Shown here: positions 52,564 through 59,685 of the stretch, piece after piece
How the letters are laid out: every line of letters begins with the position of its first letter
Position numbering within the stretch: the first letter of the stretch is position 1
Source: Pantoea phytobeneficialis
GTDB taxonomy: Bacteria > Pseudomonadota > Gammaproteobacteria > Enterobacterales > Enterobacteriaceae
Direction: 5' to 3'
Assembly: GCF_009728735.1 (NCBI RefSeq)
Contig: NZ_CP024636.1
Location: 1,997,211-2,061,210, forward strand
DNA length: 64,000 nt
The notes under the pieces: generated by a model
What the model saw: the letters and a program-made list of their open reading frames with translations, nothing else
What the model was told of the DNA's origin: nothing
Database searches by the model: none
Program-made: the position numbers and the translations under genes

Positions 52564-53933
52564 TATGCTTCTCTCTGTAAATCAGTGGGCGTATCAAAAC
52601 GTGAGTTGGCATTTCCCGGCTGTTCCTCGCTGGGTGGCGTCAGCACCTCAATTTTTCCGACCAGTAACAAATAAGCGAGGAATCCGCACAGCGCGACGGC
52701 GGCGATGTACCACATCGCGTACTGGAAATTCTGTGTACGCTGCAAAATCACCCCGATAATGATCGGGCTGACGATGCCGGACAGATTGCCGAAAATATTC
52801 AGGAAGCCACCAATGGTGCCGATCAGATGGCGCGGGATCACGTCACTGCACACCACCCAGCCGAGGTTGGAGAAGGCGTTGGCAAAGAAGGCGATGGATA
52901 AGATGGCGATGGCAATCACCGGGCTGTCCTGGAAAAAATTCACCAGCGCAATCGAGCAGGTCAGCAACATCCCCGTCATGACCGGCAGCTTACGGGCGAA
53001 GGTGCGGCTATGGCCGCGTTTCAGCAGCATATCGCTCAGGGTGCCGCCGCACAGTACGCCCGCCATCGCCATCAGATAGGGGAACATCGCACCAATTCCG
53101 GCTTTATCAATCGACAGATGCAATCCCTTCTCGAGGTAGACGATAAACCACGTCAGGAAAAAGTAGAGGGTTGAGGAGGCCGCGAACTGCGCAATAAACA
53201 GCCCCCAGGTAATACGCTGGCGCAGGATGTAACGCACGGACGGCCAGTTGACACCGGGGTTTTGATTCTGCTGGTTGCTGGAGCCGTAGCCACCCCCCTG
53301 GCGAATCACCGCCAGTTCCGCGCTGTTGACGCGGGAACTGTGCTGCGGGTCGCGATAGGCAATCAACCAGTAGACGCCGAACACAATGCCAATCAAGCCG
53401 GAGATGTAAAACGACATCTCCCATCCCCACTGGCTGACAATAAATGAAAGCGCCGGTGTCAGCAGAGCCAGGCCAATATATTGCGCACTGGAGTAGGTGG
53501 CCGTGGCGCGAGCGCGTTCATGGTCGGGGAACCAGGTGGCGATGATCTTGGTGTTGGAGGGGAAGGAGGGCGCTTCCGCCACGCCGATCAGCGCACGACA
53601 CACCAGCAGCATCATAAATGAGGCGGTGGCGGTAGTGAAAAAGTGATGCGATGCCAGCCCCATCAACAGGGTAAAGAAGCTCCACAGTACAATGGCGCTG
53701 CCGTACAGCCAGCGTGAACCAATTCGGTCAAGCAGATAGCCGACCGGGATCTGGCTCATGGCGTAGAACCAGGTAAACATCGAAAACAGCAGCCCCAGTT
53801 GGGTTGCCGAGAGGAAGAACTCTCCCTGGATGTGAGAGCCAGCAACGGACAGGTTGGCCCGGTCCATATAGTTAATTGCCGTGACAACAAACAGCATCGC
53901 CAGAACAGAAAGTCGGGTACGAGTCGGTTTCAT
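52563..53933 (-). CDS. MFS sugar-acid transporter (anion:cation symporter family, GudP/GarP-like)
   Basis: 456-aa transporter with about 12 transmembrane helices. AINYMDRANLSVAG in TM1 and SQIPVGYLLDRIGSRW in the first loop are typical of the ACS family that imports hexonates, hexuronates and aldarates. Located between two sugar-acid dehydrogenase genes, so it likely imports their substrate. Ends in a polar cytoplasmic tail. Confidence 0.85.
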   Translation of the reverse strand: MKPTRTRLSVLAMLFVVTAINYMDRANLSVAGSHIQGEFFLSATQLGLLFSMFTWFYAMSQIPVGYLLDRIGSRWLYGSAIVLWSFFTLLMGLASHHFFTTATASFMMLLVCRALIGVAEAPSFPSNTKIIATWFPDHERARATATYSSAQYIGLALLTPALSFIVSQWGWEMSFYISGLIGIVFGVYWLIAYRDPQHSSRVNSAELAVIRQGGGYGSSNQQNQNPGVNWPSVRYILRQRITWGLFIAQFAASSTLYFFLTWFIVYLEKGLHLSIDKAGIGAMFPYLMAMAGVLCGGTLSDMLLKRGHSRTFARKLPVMTGMLLTCSIALVNFFQDSPVIAIAILSIAFFANAFSNLGWVVCSDVIPRHLIGTIGGFLNIFGNLSGIVSPIIIGVILQRTQNFQYAMWYIAAVALCGFLAYLLLVGKIEVLTPPSEEQPGNANSRFDTPTDLQREA

Positions 53934-53982
53934 ATTCAGCCTTTACCGTGAATGGTTTTTTATCGGTGAAGTGACGAGGGAT

Positions 53983-54750
53983 TTATAAGGTGGCCAGCCA
54001 GCCGCCATCGACATAGATCATCTGGCCGTTGACGTAATTTGAGGCGTCAGAAGCCAGATAAACTGCGGTGCCAATCAGTTCTTCAGGTTTACCCCAGCGG
54101 CCGGAGGGGTTGCTGTTGCACACCCATTGATTGAACTCTGCGTTATCGACTAACGCTGCGTTCATATCGGTCAGGATGTAGCCCGGCCCGATGCCATTGG
54201 TCTGGATATTAAACGGCGCCCATTCGGCCGCCATCGATTTGGTCAGCAGTTTGATGCCGCCTTTGGCGGCGGTGTAGGGGGCCACCGTGGCGCGGGCAGC
54301 CTCACTGGTCAGCGAGCCGATATTGATGATTTTGCCGCCGCTGTTGCGTGCCACCATACGACGGGCCGCCGCGCGTGCCACCAGAAAGGCGCTGGTCAGA
54401 TTGACGTCCAGCACGCGCTGCCAGTCAGCCAGCGCCAGTTCCAGCATCGGTTTGCGAAACTGGATCCCTGCGTTATTGATCACGATATCTACCGCGATCT
54501 GCTCGGCGTCCAGTCGGGCGAACACCGCTTCGATTTCGGCTTCATCCGCCACATTGAACAGGAACCCGTGTGCATCGCAGCCCTGGGCTTTGAGGCTTGC
54601 CAGTGCCTGCTGCATATGTTCTTCACGGGTGCCGTTCAGGATCACGCGAGCGCCAGCCTGAGCCAGTCCCTGCGCATAAGCCAGACCAAGTCCCCGCGTT
54701 GAACCGGTAATCAGCGCGGTTTTGCCGCTAAGGTTAAATAAGTTTTGCAT
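53983..54750 (-). CDS. idnO: SDR, gluconate 5-dehydrogenase (IdnO)-like
   Basis: 255-aa SDR beginning FNLSGKTALITGSTRGLGLAYAQ, with NNAG (about 92), catalytic Ser in INIGSLTSE and YxxxK in PYTAAKGGIKLL. The text fits Ga5DH/IdnO, which reduces 5-ketogluconate to D-gluconate. With the IdnD-like enzyme this gives L-idonate to gluconate. AGGGA lies about 10 nt before the ATG. First gene of the operon, divergent from gntR. Confidence 0.82.
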   Translation of the reverse strand: MQNLFNLSGKTALITGSTRGLGLAYAQGLAQAGARVILNGTREEHMQQALASLKAQGCDAHGFLFNVADEAEIEAVFARLDAEQIAVDIVINNAGIQFRKPMLELALADWQRVLDVNLTSAFLVARAAARRMVARNSGGKIINIGSLTSEAARATVAPYTAAKGGIKLLTKSMAAEWAPFNIQTNGIGPGYILTDMNAALVDNAEFNQWVCNSNPSGRWGKPEELIGTAVYLASDASNYVNGQMIYVDGGWLATL

Positions 54751-54919
54751 AGCAATTTATCCCTTGATGTAACATGACTAACAAGTTGCATGGGGACGTT
54801 GTACGTGAAGCCGATATTGACAGCAATTACCAGGCGCAGTAATTGCCGGTCAGCTCACAGTTTTGCGCAGCGTTCTGCGCGGGGTACATTGAAGGTTTCT
54901 GTCTTAAATCAATGAATTT

Positions 54920-54939
54920 AATAGAATAATCATTCTATT
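54920..54939. promoter_or_regulatory. 20-bp palindrome in idnO-gntR gap
   Basis: AATAGAATAATCATTCTATT has perfect 8-nt arms. It lies midway in the 285-bp divergent gap and may be an operator; the cognate regulator is not clear. Confidence 0.45.
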
Positions 54940-55011
54940 CTGATGGCATTGTCGGACAGGGTGATCATTTTTCCCTTGTCAGGCGGAGTGTGAAGCGTTA
55001 AAACCTCATAC

Positions 55012-55022
55012 ATGTAGGACAA
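55012..55022. promoter_or_regulatory. Candidate GntR operator 1
   Basis: CATGTAGGACA occurs here, 14 nt before the gntR start, and again before the ManD-type gene at 55802-55812. The core ATGT-AGG-ACA(T) is palindromic. Confidence 0.55.
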
Positions 55023-55035
55023 GTGAGAATAACCG

Positions 55036-55740
55036 GTGAGCCTGGAAAGCGTCCAAAAGCATAATGTCGTCGATGTTATCTACGAACAGATGAAACAAAA
55101 CATTCAGAACGGCGTCTGGGAATCAGGTTGCAAGCTGCCTTCGGAGGCGGAGTTAACCGCCACCTTCCAGGTGAGTCGCGTCAGTGTGCGCAGTGCGGTG
55201 CAGAAGCTGCGTGATCTGGGCGTGGTGGTGACACACCAGGGGAAGGGGACCTATGTCACCCGCGACCTGGCCCGCTACGACGCCTTCAGTGACAACGCGC
55301 CAATCCTGCATCTGTCGCAGGAAGAGTTCGATGATATGCGGGTGTTTCGCCAGACGGTCGAATTCCGTTGCATGGAGCTGGCGGTGCAGAACGCCACGGA
55401 TGAAGATGTTCAGGCGCTGGAAAAGGCGCTGAACCGCATGCTGGTGAGTCGTGACGACTACAAAAAGTATTCGCTGGCGGATTATGATTTTCATCTGGCA
55501 ATCGTCAAAGCCTCGCACAACAAGGTGTTTATTCACGTTATGGAATCCCTGAAAGGGATCTACGTGCATTACCTTGAGGAGTTGAACCGGGTGTTGGGCA
55601 TCACCCTTGAAAGCGTGGAAGCGCATATCAAGGTGTTTATGGCGCTGAAAAACCGCGATGCGGCCCTGGCAACCGAGACGCTGAACAGCGCCATGACCCA
55701 CAACGTCCATGCCATCGAGGACGTGCGCCACAATTGTTAA
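55036..55740 (+). CDS. GntR/FadR-family regulator of the sugar-acid cluster
   Basis: 234-aa regulator. The N-terminal winged HTH (about 10-75) includes GCKLPSEAELTATFQVSRVSVR and GKGTYVTR; the C-terminal FCD domain (about 95-225) has the Asp/His metal-site pattern (DFHLAIVKASHN). Start is GTG 55036. It lies divergently from idnO-MFS-idnD and just upstream of the ManD-type gene, and repeated ATGTAGGACA motifs suggest it controls both sides in response to a sugar acid. Confidence 0.87.
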   Translation: MSLESVQKHNVVDVIYEQMKQNIQNGVWESGCKLPSEAELTATFQVSRVSVRSAVQKLRDLGVVVTHQGKGTYVTRDLARYDAFSDNAPILHLSQEEFDDMRVFRQTVEFRCMELAVQNATDEDVQALEKALNRMLVSRDDYKKYSLADYDFHLAIVKASHNKVFIHVMESLKGIYVHYLEELNRVLGITLESVEAHIKVFMALKNRDAALATETLNSAMTHNVHAIEDVRHNC

Positions 55741-55742
55741 CG

Positions 55743-55792
55743 AAAAGCCCCTATGCGCCGCTACGTCGGGTATCAGATCAGGGGCTTTTTTT
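55743..55792 (+). terminator. Terminator of gntR
   Basis: AAAGCCCCT pairs with AGGGGCTTT, followed by TTTTTG. The loop is long (about 29 nt) and contains a remnant of the REP tail GCCGCTACG. Confidence 0.75.
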
Positions 55793-55802
55793 GACGCATA
55801 AC

Positions 55803-55813
55803 ATGTAGGACAT
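55803..55813. promoter_or_regulatory. Candidate GntR operator 2
   Basis: ATGTAGGACAT, a perfect ATGT-N3-ACAT palindrome, 24 nt before the ManD-type start and matching the copy before gntR. Confidence 0.6.
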
Positions 55814-55836
55814 CATACAGGATAAGCGAGGATTTC

Positions 55837-57090
55837 ATGAGTGAACTGAAAATTACCGACGTCAAAACCATTCTTACCGCCCCAGGGGGGATTGATCTGG
55901 TGGTGGTAAAGATCGAAACCAGTGAACCGGGACTGTACGGCCTGGGCTGCGCCACCTTTACCCAGCGTATTTATGCGGTAGCGGCCGCGATTGAAAATTA
56001 CATCAAACCCTTTTTAATCGGCAAAGATCCGGCGCGTATCGAAGACCTGTGGCAATCGGCCGCTGTCAGCGGCTACTGGCGCAATGGCCCGGTAATGAAC
56101 AATGCGCTCTCCGGTATGGACATGGCGTTGTGGGATATCAAAGGCAAACTCGCCAATTTGCCGGTGTATCAACTGTTAGGCGGCAAATGCCGGGATGGCA
56201 TTGCGCTTTACCGGCACTGCGATGGGGCGGATGAAGTCGAAGTCGAGGACAATATCCGGGCACGGATGGAGGAAGGCTACCAGTATGTCCGTTGTCAGGT
56301 GGGGATGTATGGCGGCGCTGGCACCGATGATTTGCGCCTGATTGCCGGAAAGCTGGCGCGGGCGAAAAATATCCAGCCTAAAGTATCGCCGCGCAGCCAG
56401 ACCCACGGCATCTATTTTGACCCTGACGCCTATGCGCGAGCCGTGCCGCGCTTGTTCGATCACCTGCGTAACAAGCTGGGATTTGGGGTGGAATTTATCC
56501 ACGACGTGCACGAGCGCATCACGCCAATCGCCGCGATTCAGATGGCAAAATCACTGGAGCCGTATCAACTATTTTTCCTTGAAGACCCTGTTGCGCCAGA
56601 GAACATCGACTGGTTAAACAAACTGCGTGCGCAGAGCAGCACCCCGATAGCGATGGGGGAACTCTTTACCCAGATCAACGAATGGAAACCGCTGATCCAG
56701 CAGCAATTGATCGATTATATCCGCTGCCATGTCAGCACCATTGGTGGCATCACCCCAGCGAAGAAACTGGCCACGCTGGCGGAGTTGTACGGCGTACGTA
56801 CCGCCTGGCATGGTCCGGGTGATATCTCACCGGTTGGCGTGGCGGCCAACCTGCATATCGATATGAGCATTACCAACCTGGGGATTCAGGAATATACGCC
56901 GGTCAATGAAGCGCTTCAGGCGGTGTTCCCCGGTTGCCCGGAAATTGACCGTGGATACGCCTATCTGAGTGAACGTCCGGGATTAGGGGTGGATATTGAC
57001 GAGAAATTGGCGGCGAAATACCCGGTTTCCGGTGGTCTGCCGGAGTGGACCAATGCACGTTTACCGGACGGCACTGCCGCCCGGCCATAA
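55837..57090 (+). CDS. ManD-type enolase-superfamily sugar-acid dehydratase (RspA-like)
   Basis: 417-aa enzyme of the mannonate dehydratase subgroup. Metal ligands fall in EFIHDVHERI, FFLEDPVAPEN and AMGELFTQINEW; the catalytic Arg/Tyr loop is in RCQVGMYGG and SPRSQTHGIYFDP; a late His is in AWHGPGDISPVG. Characterised members dehydrate D-mannonate and/or D-gluconate to 2-keto-3-deoxygluconate. Following IdnD/IdnO it could take gluconate to KDG without phosphorylation. Exact specificity cannot be read. Confidence 0.85.
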   Translation: MSELKITDVKTILTAPGGIDLVVVKIETSEPGLYGLGCATFTQRIYAVAAAIENYIKPFLIGKDPARIEDLWQSAAVSGYWRNGPVMNNALSGMDMALWDIKGKLANLPVYQLLGGKCRDGIALYRHCDGADEVEVEDNIRARMEEGYQYVRCQVGMYGGAGTDDLRLIAGKLARAKNIQPKVSPRSQTHGIYFDPDAYARAVPRLFDHLRNKLGFGVEFIHDVHERITPIAAIQMAKSLEPYQLFFLEDPVAPENIDWLNKLRAQSSTPIAMGELFTQINEWKPLIQQQLIDYIRCHVSTIGGITPAKKLATLAELYGVRTAWHGPGDISPVGVAANLHIDMSITNLGIQEYTPVNEALQAVFPGCPEIDRGYAYLSERPGLGVDIDEKLAAKYPVSGGLPEWTNARLPDGTAARP

Positions 57091-57211
57091 AGGTTACGCC
57101 GGATGGTACTTTTGCCATCTGGCTGTCATCTTGCCCGGTTAGGTTGATGTCTCGTCGCTGCCCTGGCGCAGCTAAGTTATCCAGACATCTGACCACCACG
57201 GAGTTTTCGCT

Positions 57212-57847
57212 ATGGCACTCGCTGCTGTGCAACCGGCTAAACTGCAACACACCGTCATCGATCCCAGCGTGCGTATGCGCGAGACTCACATTGGTCAGCA
57301 GTGTGAAATCCTCGCCCACAGCTATCTCGAATACAGCGAATTAGGCGACTTTTCTTATGTCGGTGAGCACTGCTGCATCGCAGACAGCCAGATAGGTCGC
57401 TTTACCGCTATCGCTAATCAGGTGCGCATTGGTGCGCCGAATCATCCAATGGATCGTGCTTCGCAGCATCGATTTACCTATTGTCCGGAGTACTACGACA
57501 GCCACGCGCAGCGTGACAGCACGTTTTTTGCCGAACGGCGTGCTGACCGGGTGATCATTGGGCACGACGTGTGGATCGGTCATGGGGTGATCGTACTGCC
57601 AGGTGTGACGGTAGGGGATGGCGCGGTGCTGGCGGCCGGGGCGGTGGTGAGCAAAGATGTCGCGGCTTACACCATTGTCGGTGGCGTCCCGGCCAGACCG
57701 ATCCGTATGCGCTTTACCCCGGCGATCGCCGCACAGTTGCAGGCGATTGCCTGGTGGCACTGGCCGCTGGAGAAACTGATGGCACATCTCGGTGATTTTC
57801 AGTCCGGTGATATCGCCGCGTTTTGCCAGCGTCATCAGCATCGGTAG
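57212..57847 (+). CDS. Hexapeptide-repeat acetyltransferase (phosphonate-associated family)
   Basis: 211-aa left-handed beta-helix acyltransferase. Hexapeptide repeats run about 15-70 and 115-165 ([19 protein letters not shown] and [16 protein letters not shown]), with the active-site region [18 protein letters not shown]. The text matches the family often encoded with phosphonate (phn) genes, but no phn gene is present here. Substrate unknown. The start ATG 57212 is followed by a typical N-terminus. Confidence 0.83.
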   Translation: MALAAVQPAKLQHTVIDPSVRMRETHIGQQCEILAHSYLEYSELGDFSYVGEHCCIADSQIGRFTAIANQVRIGAPNHPMDRASQHRFTYCPEYYDSHAQRDSTFFAERRADRVIIGHDVWIGHGVIVLPGVTVGDGAVLAAGAVVSKDVAAYTIVGGVPARPIRMRFTPAIAAQLQAIAWWHWPLEKLMAHLGDFQSGDIAAFCQRHQHR

Positions 57848-57870
57848 CGTATCTGATATCCACAGTGTGT

Positions 57871-57928
57871 CGTAGCGGCGCGATTTATCGCGCGGTTATA
57901 GCGATGCGCGATAAATCGCGCCGCTACG
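57871..57928. repeat. REP inverted pair (REPIN), short spacer
   Basis: CGTAGCGGCGCGATTTATCGCGC and inverted GCGCGATAAATCGCGCCGCTACG with only 12 nt between, so the whole could fold into one hairpin. Confidence 0.85.
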
Positions 57929-57963
57929 GCATGTGCATCAGGCGTCGTGTGGTTTCTTTCCGG

Positions 57964-58013
57964 TTATCTCAAGCAATCTCAAAAAAACCATTTTTTGAGA
58001 TTGCTTGAGATAA
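57964..58013. repeat. 50-bp perfect palindrome
   Basis: TTATCTCAAGCAATCTC plus A6, then ACCA, then the exact reverse complement: arms of 23 nt without mismatch. Not related to the REP family. It lies between a plus-strand acetyltransferase and a minus-strand glycosyltransferase gene and could be a bidirectional terminator. Confidence 0.92.
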
Positions 58014-58064
58014 AGAGACGTTGTCCCGGCGATATCCGTCGCAACGTCCAGGCTGAGGGGCGTT

Positions 58065-59033
58065 TTACACTATCGGCTGACGTAGCGGTGAAGCGGTTGG
58101 CACCGCTTCCGGTGTCATTCCGACATGTTGCAGAATCTGGCTGCGATAGTGTTCATCGGGATCGATCACCTCATCACTTAACAATACGCCGACTTCATTA
58201 ACGTTCTTGCCGGCCACTTGCACTTTGTCGCGTGCGGCGCTGCGCATCCACTCGTATTCGATATCAATATGTCCACTGTCGATGCAACGAATACCCTGCT
58301 GGCTGAGATCGTACGCCAGCACCGTGGCGGTGGGGCCAAGTGAAATCAGGACCATGTCAAAATAGCGACCATGAGCCAGTACGGCACTATATAACTCGTT
58401 GTAAACCGAAAAGGCGTTACGGTTAAGGGTGGTTATACGCTTGATTTCGCCCGCGCCAGCTAACAAATCATTTCCCATTCCCAAACGTGTGCCACTGCCT
58501 TCCACAATTAAAATCTTTTTGTCTTTGAATAATTGCTGGAACTTGGCAAAGATCACCGCAGATGATGTCTTGTCTTTATAATCGTGATAAGGCCGCGTCA
58601 CCGAAGTATTACCGTAACAATATTTCTTACTTAATAATGGCTCATAGCGTAAAAAACAAAACGCTTTATGGAAAAACCAGAACAAGGCAGAGCCAAAACG
58701 CATATGTCGCGTGCTGCGAAAGGCGTCCGGCAAACACAATAAACAACTGGGATTATGATTCACACCCCGGCGCAAAATCTCTTTTAAACGGATTGAAAGC
58801 CGCTCATCAAATGCCTGAAAACCAATGTTTTTAAACAACGTCATCTCCAGTTCACCGTCACCGTAGCGGCTGATTGAGAGGTGATCGTTGTTCAGTAGCA
58901 AGTCAATGGTCTGCTCCGGTGACAACACTTTATATTGTCTGACGCGGGCACTGGCTCGGGGATATTTTAACGCAGCATGGGTGAGCTTAAAGGGGAAACG
59001 TAATTTGCGATAAAGTGAATTGGCACTGATCAT
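58065..59033 (-). CDS. GT-D fold glycosyltransferase-like protein (DUF1792)
   Basis: 322-aa soluble protein. Family motifs include LSISRYGDGELEMTLF near 53-68, RLGMGNDLL near 183 and LGPTATVLAYDLSQQG with CIDSGHIDIEYEW near 232-270, as in the GT-D domain that adds sugars in serine-rich-repeat protein or surface-polysaccharide glycosylation. Isolated gene; no other glycosyltransferase nearby. The region has slightly AT-richer codon use. Acceptor unknown. Confidence 0.8.
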   Translation of the reverse strand: MISANSLYRKLRFPFKLTHAALKYPRASARVRQYKVLSPEQTIDLLLNNDHLSISRYGDGELEMTLFKNIGFQAFDERLSIRLKEILRRGVNHNPSCLLCLPDAFRSTRHMRFGSALFWFFHKAFCFLRYEPLLSKKYCYGNTSVTRPYHDYKDKTSSAVIFAKFQQLFKDKKILIVEGSGTRLGMGNDLLAGAGEIKRITTLNRNAFSVYNELYSAVLAHGRYFDMVLISLGPTATVLAYDLSQQGIRCIDSGHIDIEYEWMRSAARDKVQVAGKNVNEVGVLLSDEVIDPDEHYRSQILQHVGMTPEAVPTASPLRQPIV

Positions 59034-59307
59034 CGTTAACCTTCTTGTTATAAGCAGACTTACTCCAGAACGGTCGCGTGACTTATATCACACCCCCCTG
59101 ATATTTTTAGGCTGAGAAAACTCTCAAAATAACCACCCTGTGCAATGACTTATCATTATTAAATAATGTGAAAATGCCGAATTAATTAAAAACTGAATAA
59201 AATTGGCGAGATAGATATGAGCGAGGGAAGTCGTTATGGGAATAATCGCACCAGACAAAAACTAACCAATTAAAGTAATTCATTTAATGCACAGTTATGT
59301 ACGGTCC

Positions 59308-59376
59308 CGTAGCGGCGCGATTTATCGCGCGTGTTTAAATAATCCTGAAAACTGCGCGATAAATCGCGCCGCTACG
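59308..59376. repeat. REP inverted pair (REPIN)
   Basis: CGTAGCGGCGCGATTTATCGCGC and perfect inverted copy separated by about 23 nt. Confidence 0.85.
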
Positions 59377-59494
59377 AATTTGGTTAGGCGATTAATCATA
59401 CGGTTAACCTGTTATGGTGATTTACTGCTCATCGCATGAACAAAAGATGCTATTTATCCTCACTAATGATTAATTCTCCCCACCAATAATGAAA

Positions 59495-59510
59495 CGTGAT
59501 TTCAATCACG
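59495..59510. promoter_or_regulatory. CRP-like palindrome upstream of PQQ dehydrogenase
   Basis: CGTGATTTCAATCACG keeps the GTGA-N6-TCAC core of the CRP site; only the two outermost bases differ. It is 175 bp before the start. CRP control of gcd is known in E. coli. Confidence 0.5.
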
Positions 59511-59685
59511 GATTGATGTGCTCTACGGCAGTCTCAAATCAGCTGCGCTAAATTGATAAACATTGCTTATGATACGTTTGGACATGTGGTTTAGCATTTC
59601 CTTAACGTTAGTTAAAATTATGTTGAACATCTGTAGGTTTCTTTTAAGAAAATTTAAGTGCTTTTGCAAAGCTTGAGGGATAAGC

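Larger units (their letters stand above)
59034..59685. other. 652-bp gene-free, AT-rich region before the PQQ dehydrogenase
   Basis: Holds a REPIN (59308-59376), a CRP-like palindrome (59495-59510) and presumably the promoters of the divergent glycosyltransferase and dehydrogenase genes. No convincing coding sequence was seen. Confidence 0.6.

Noticed and set aside
59488..59508. KdgR-like site ATGAAACGTGATTTCAAT before the PQQ dehydrogenase
   Set aside because: Only one half resembles the consensus, and a better palindrome (CRP-like) overlaps it.
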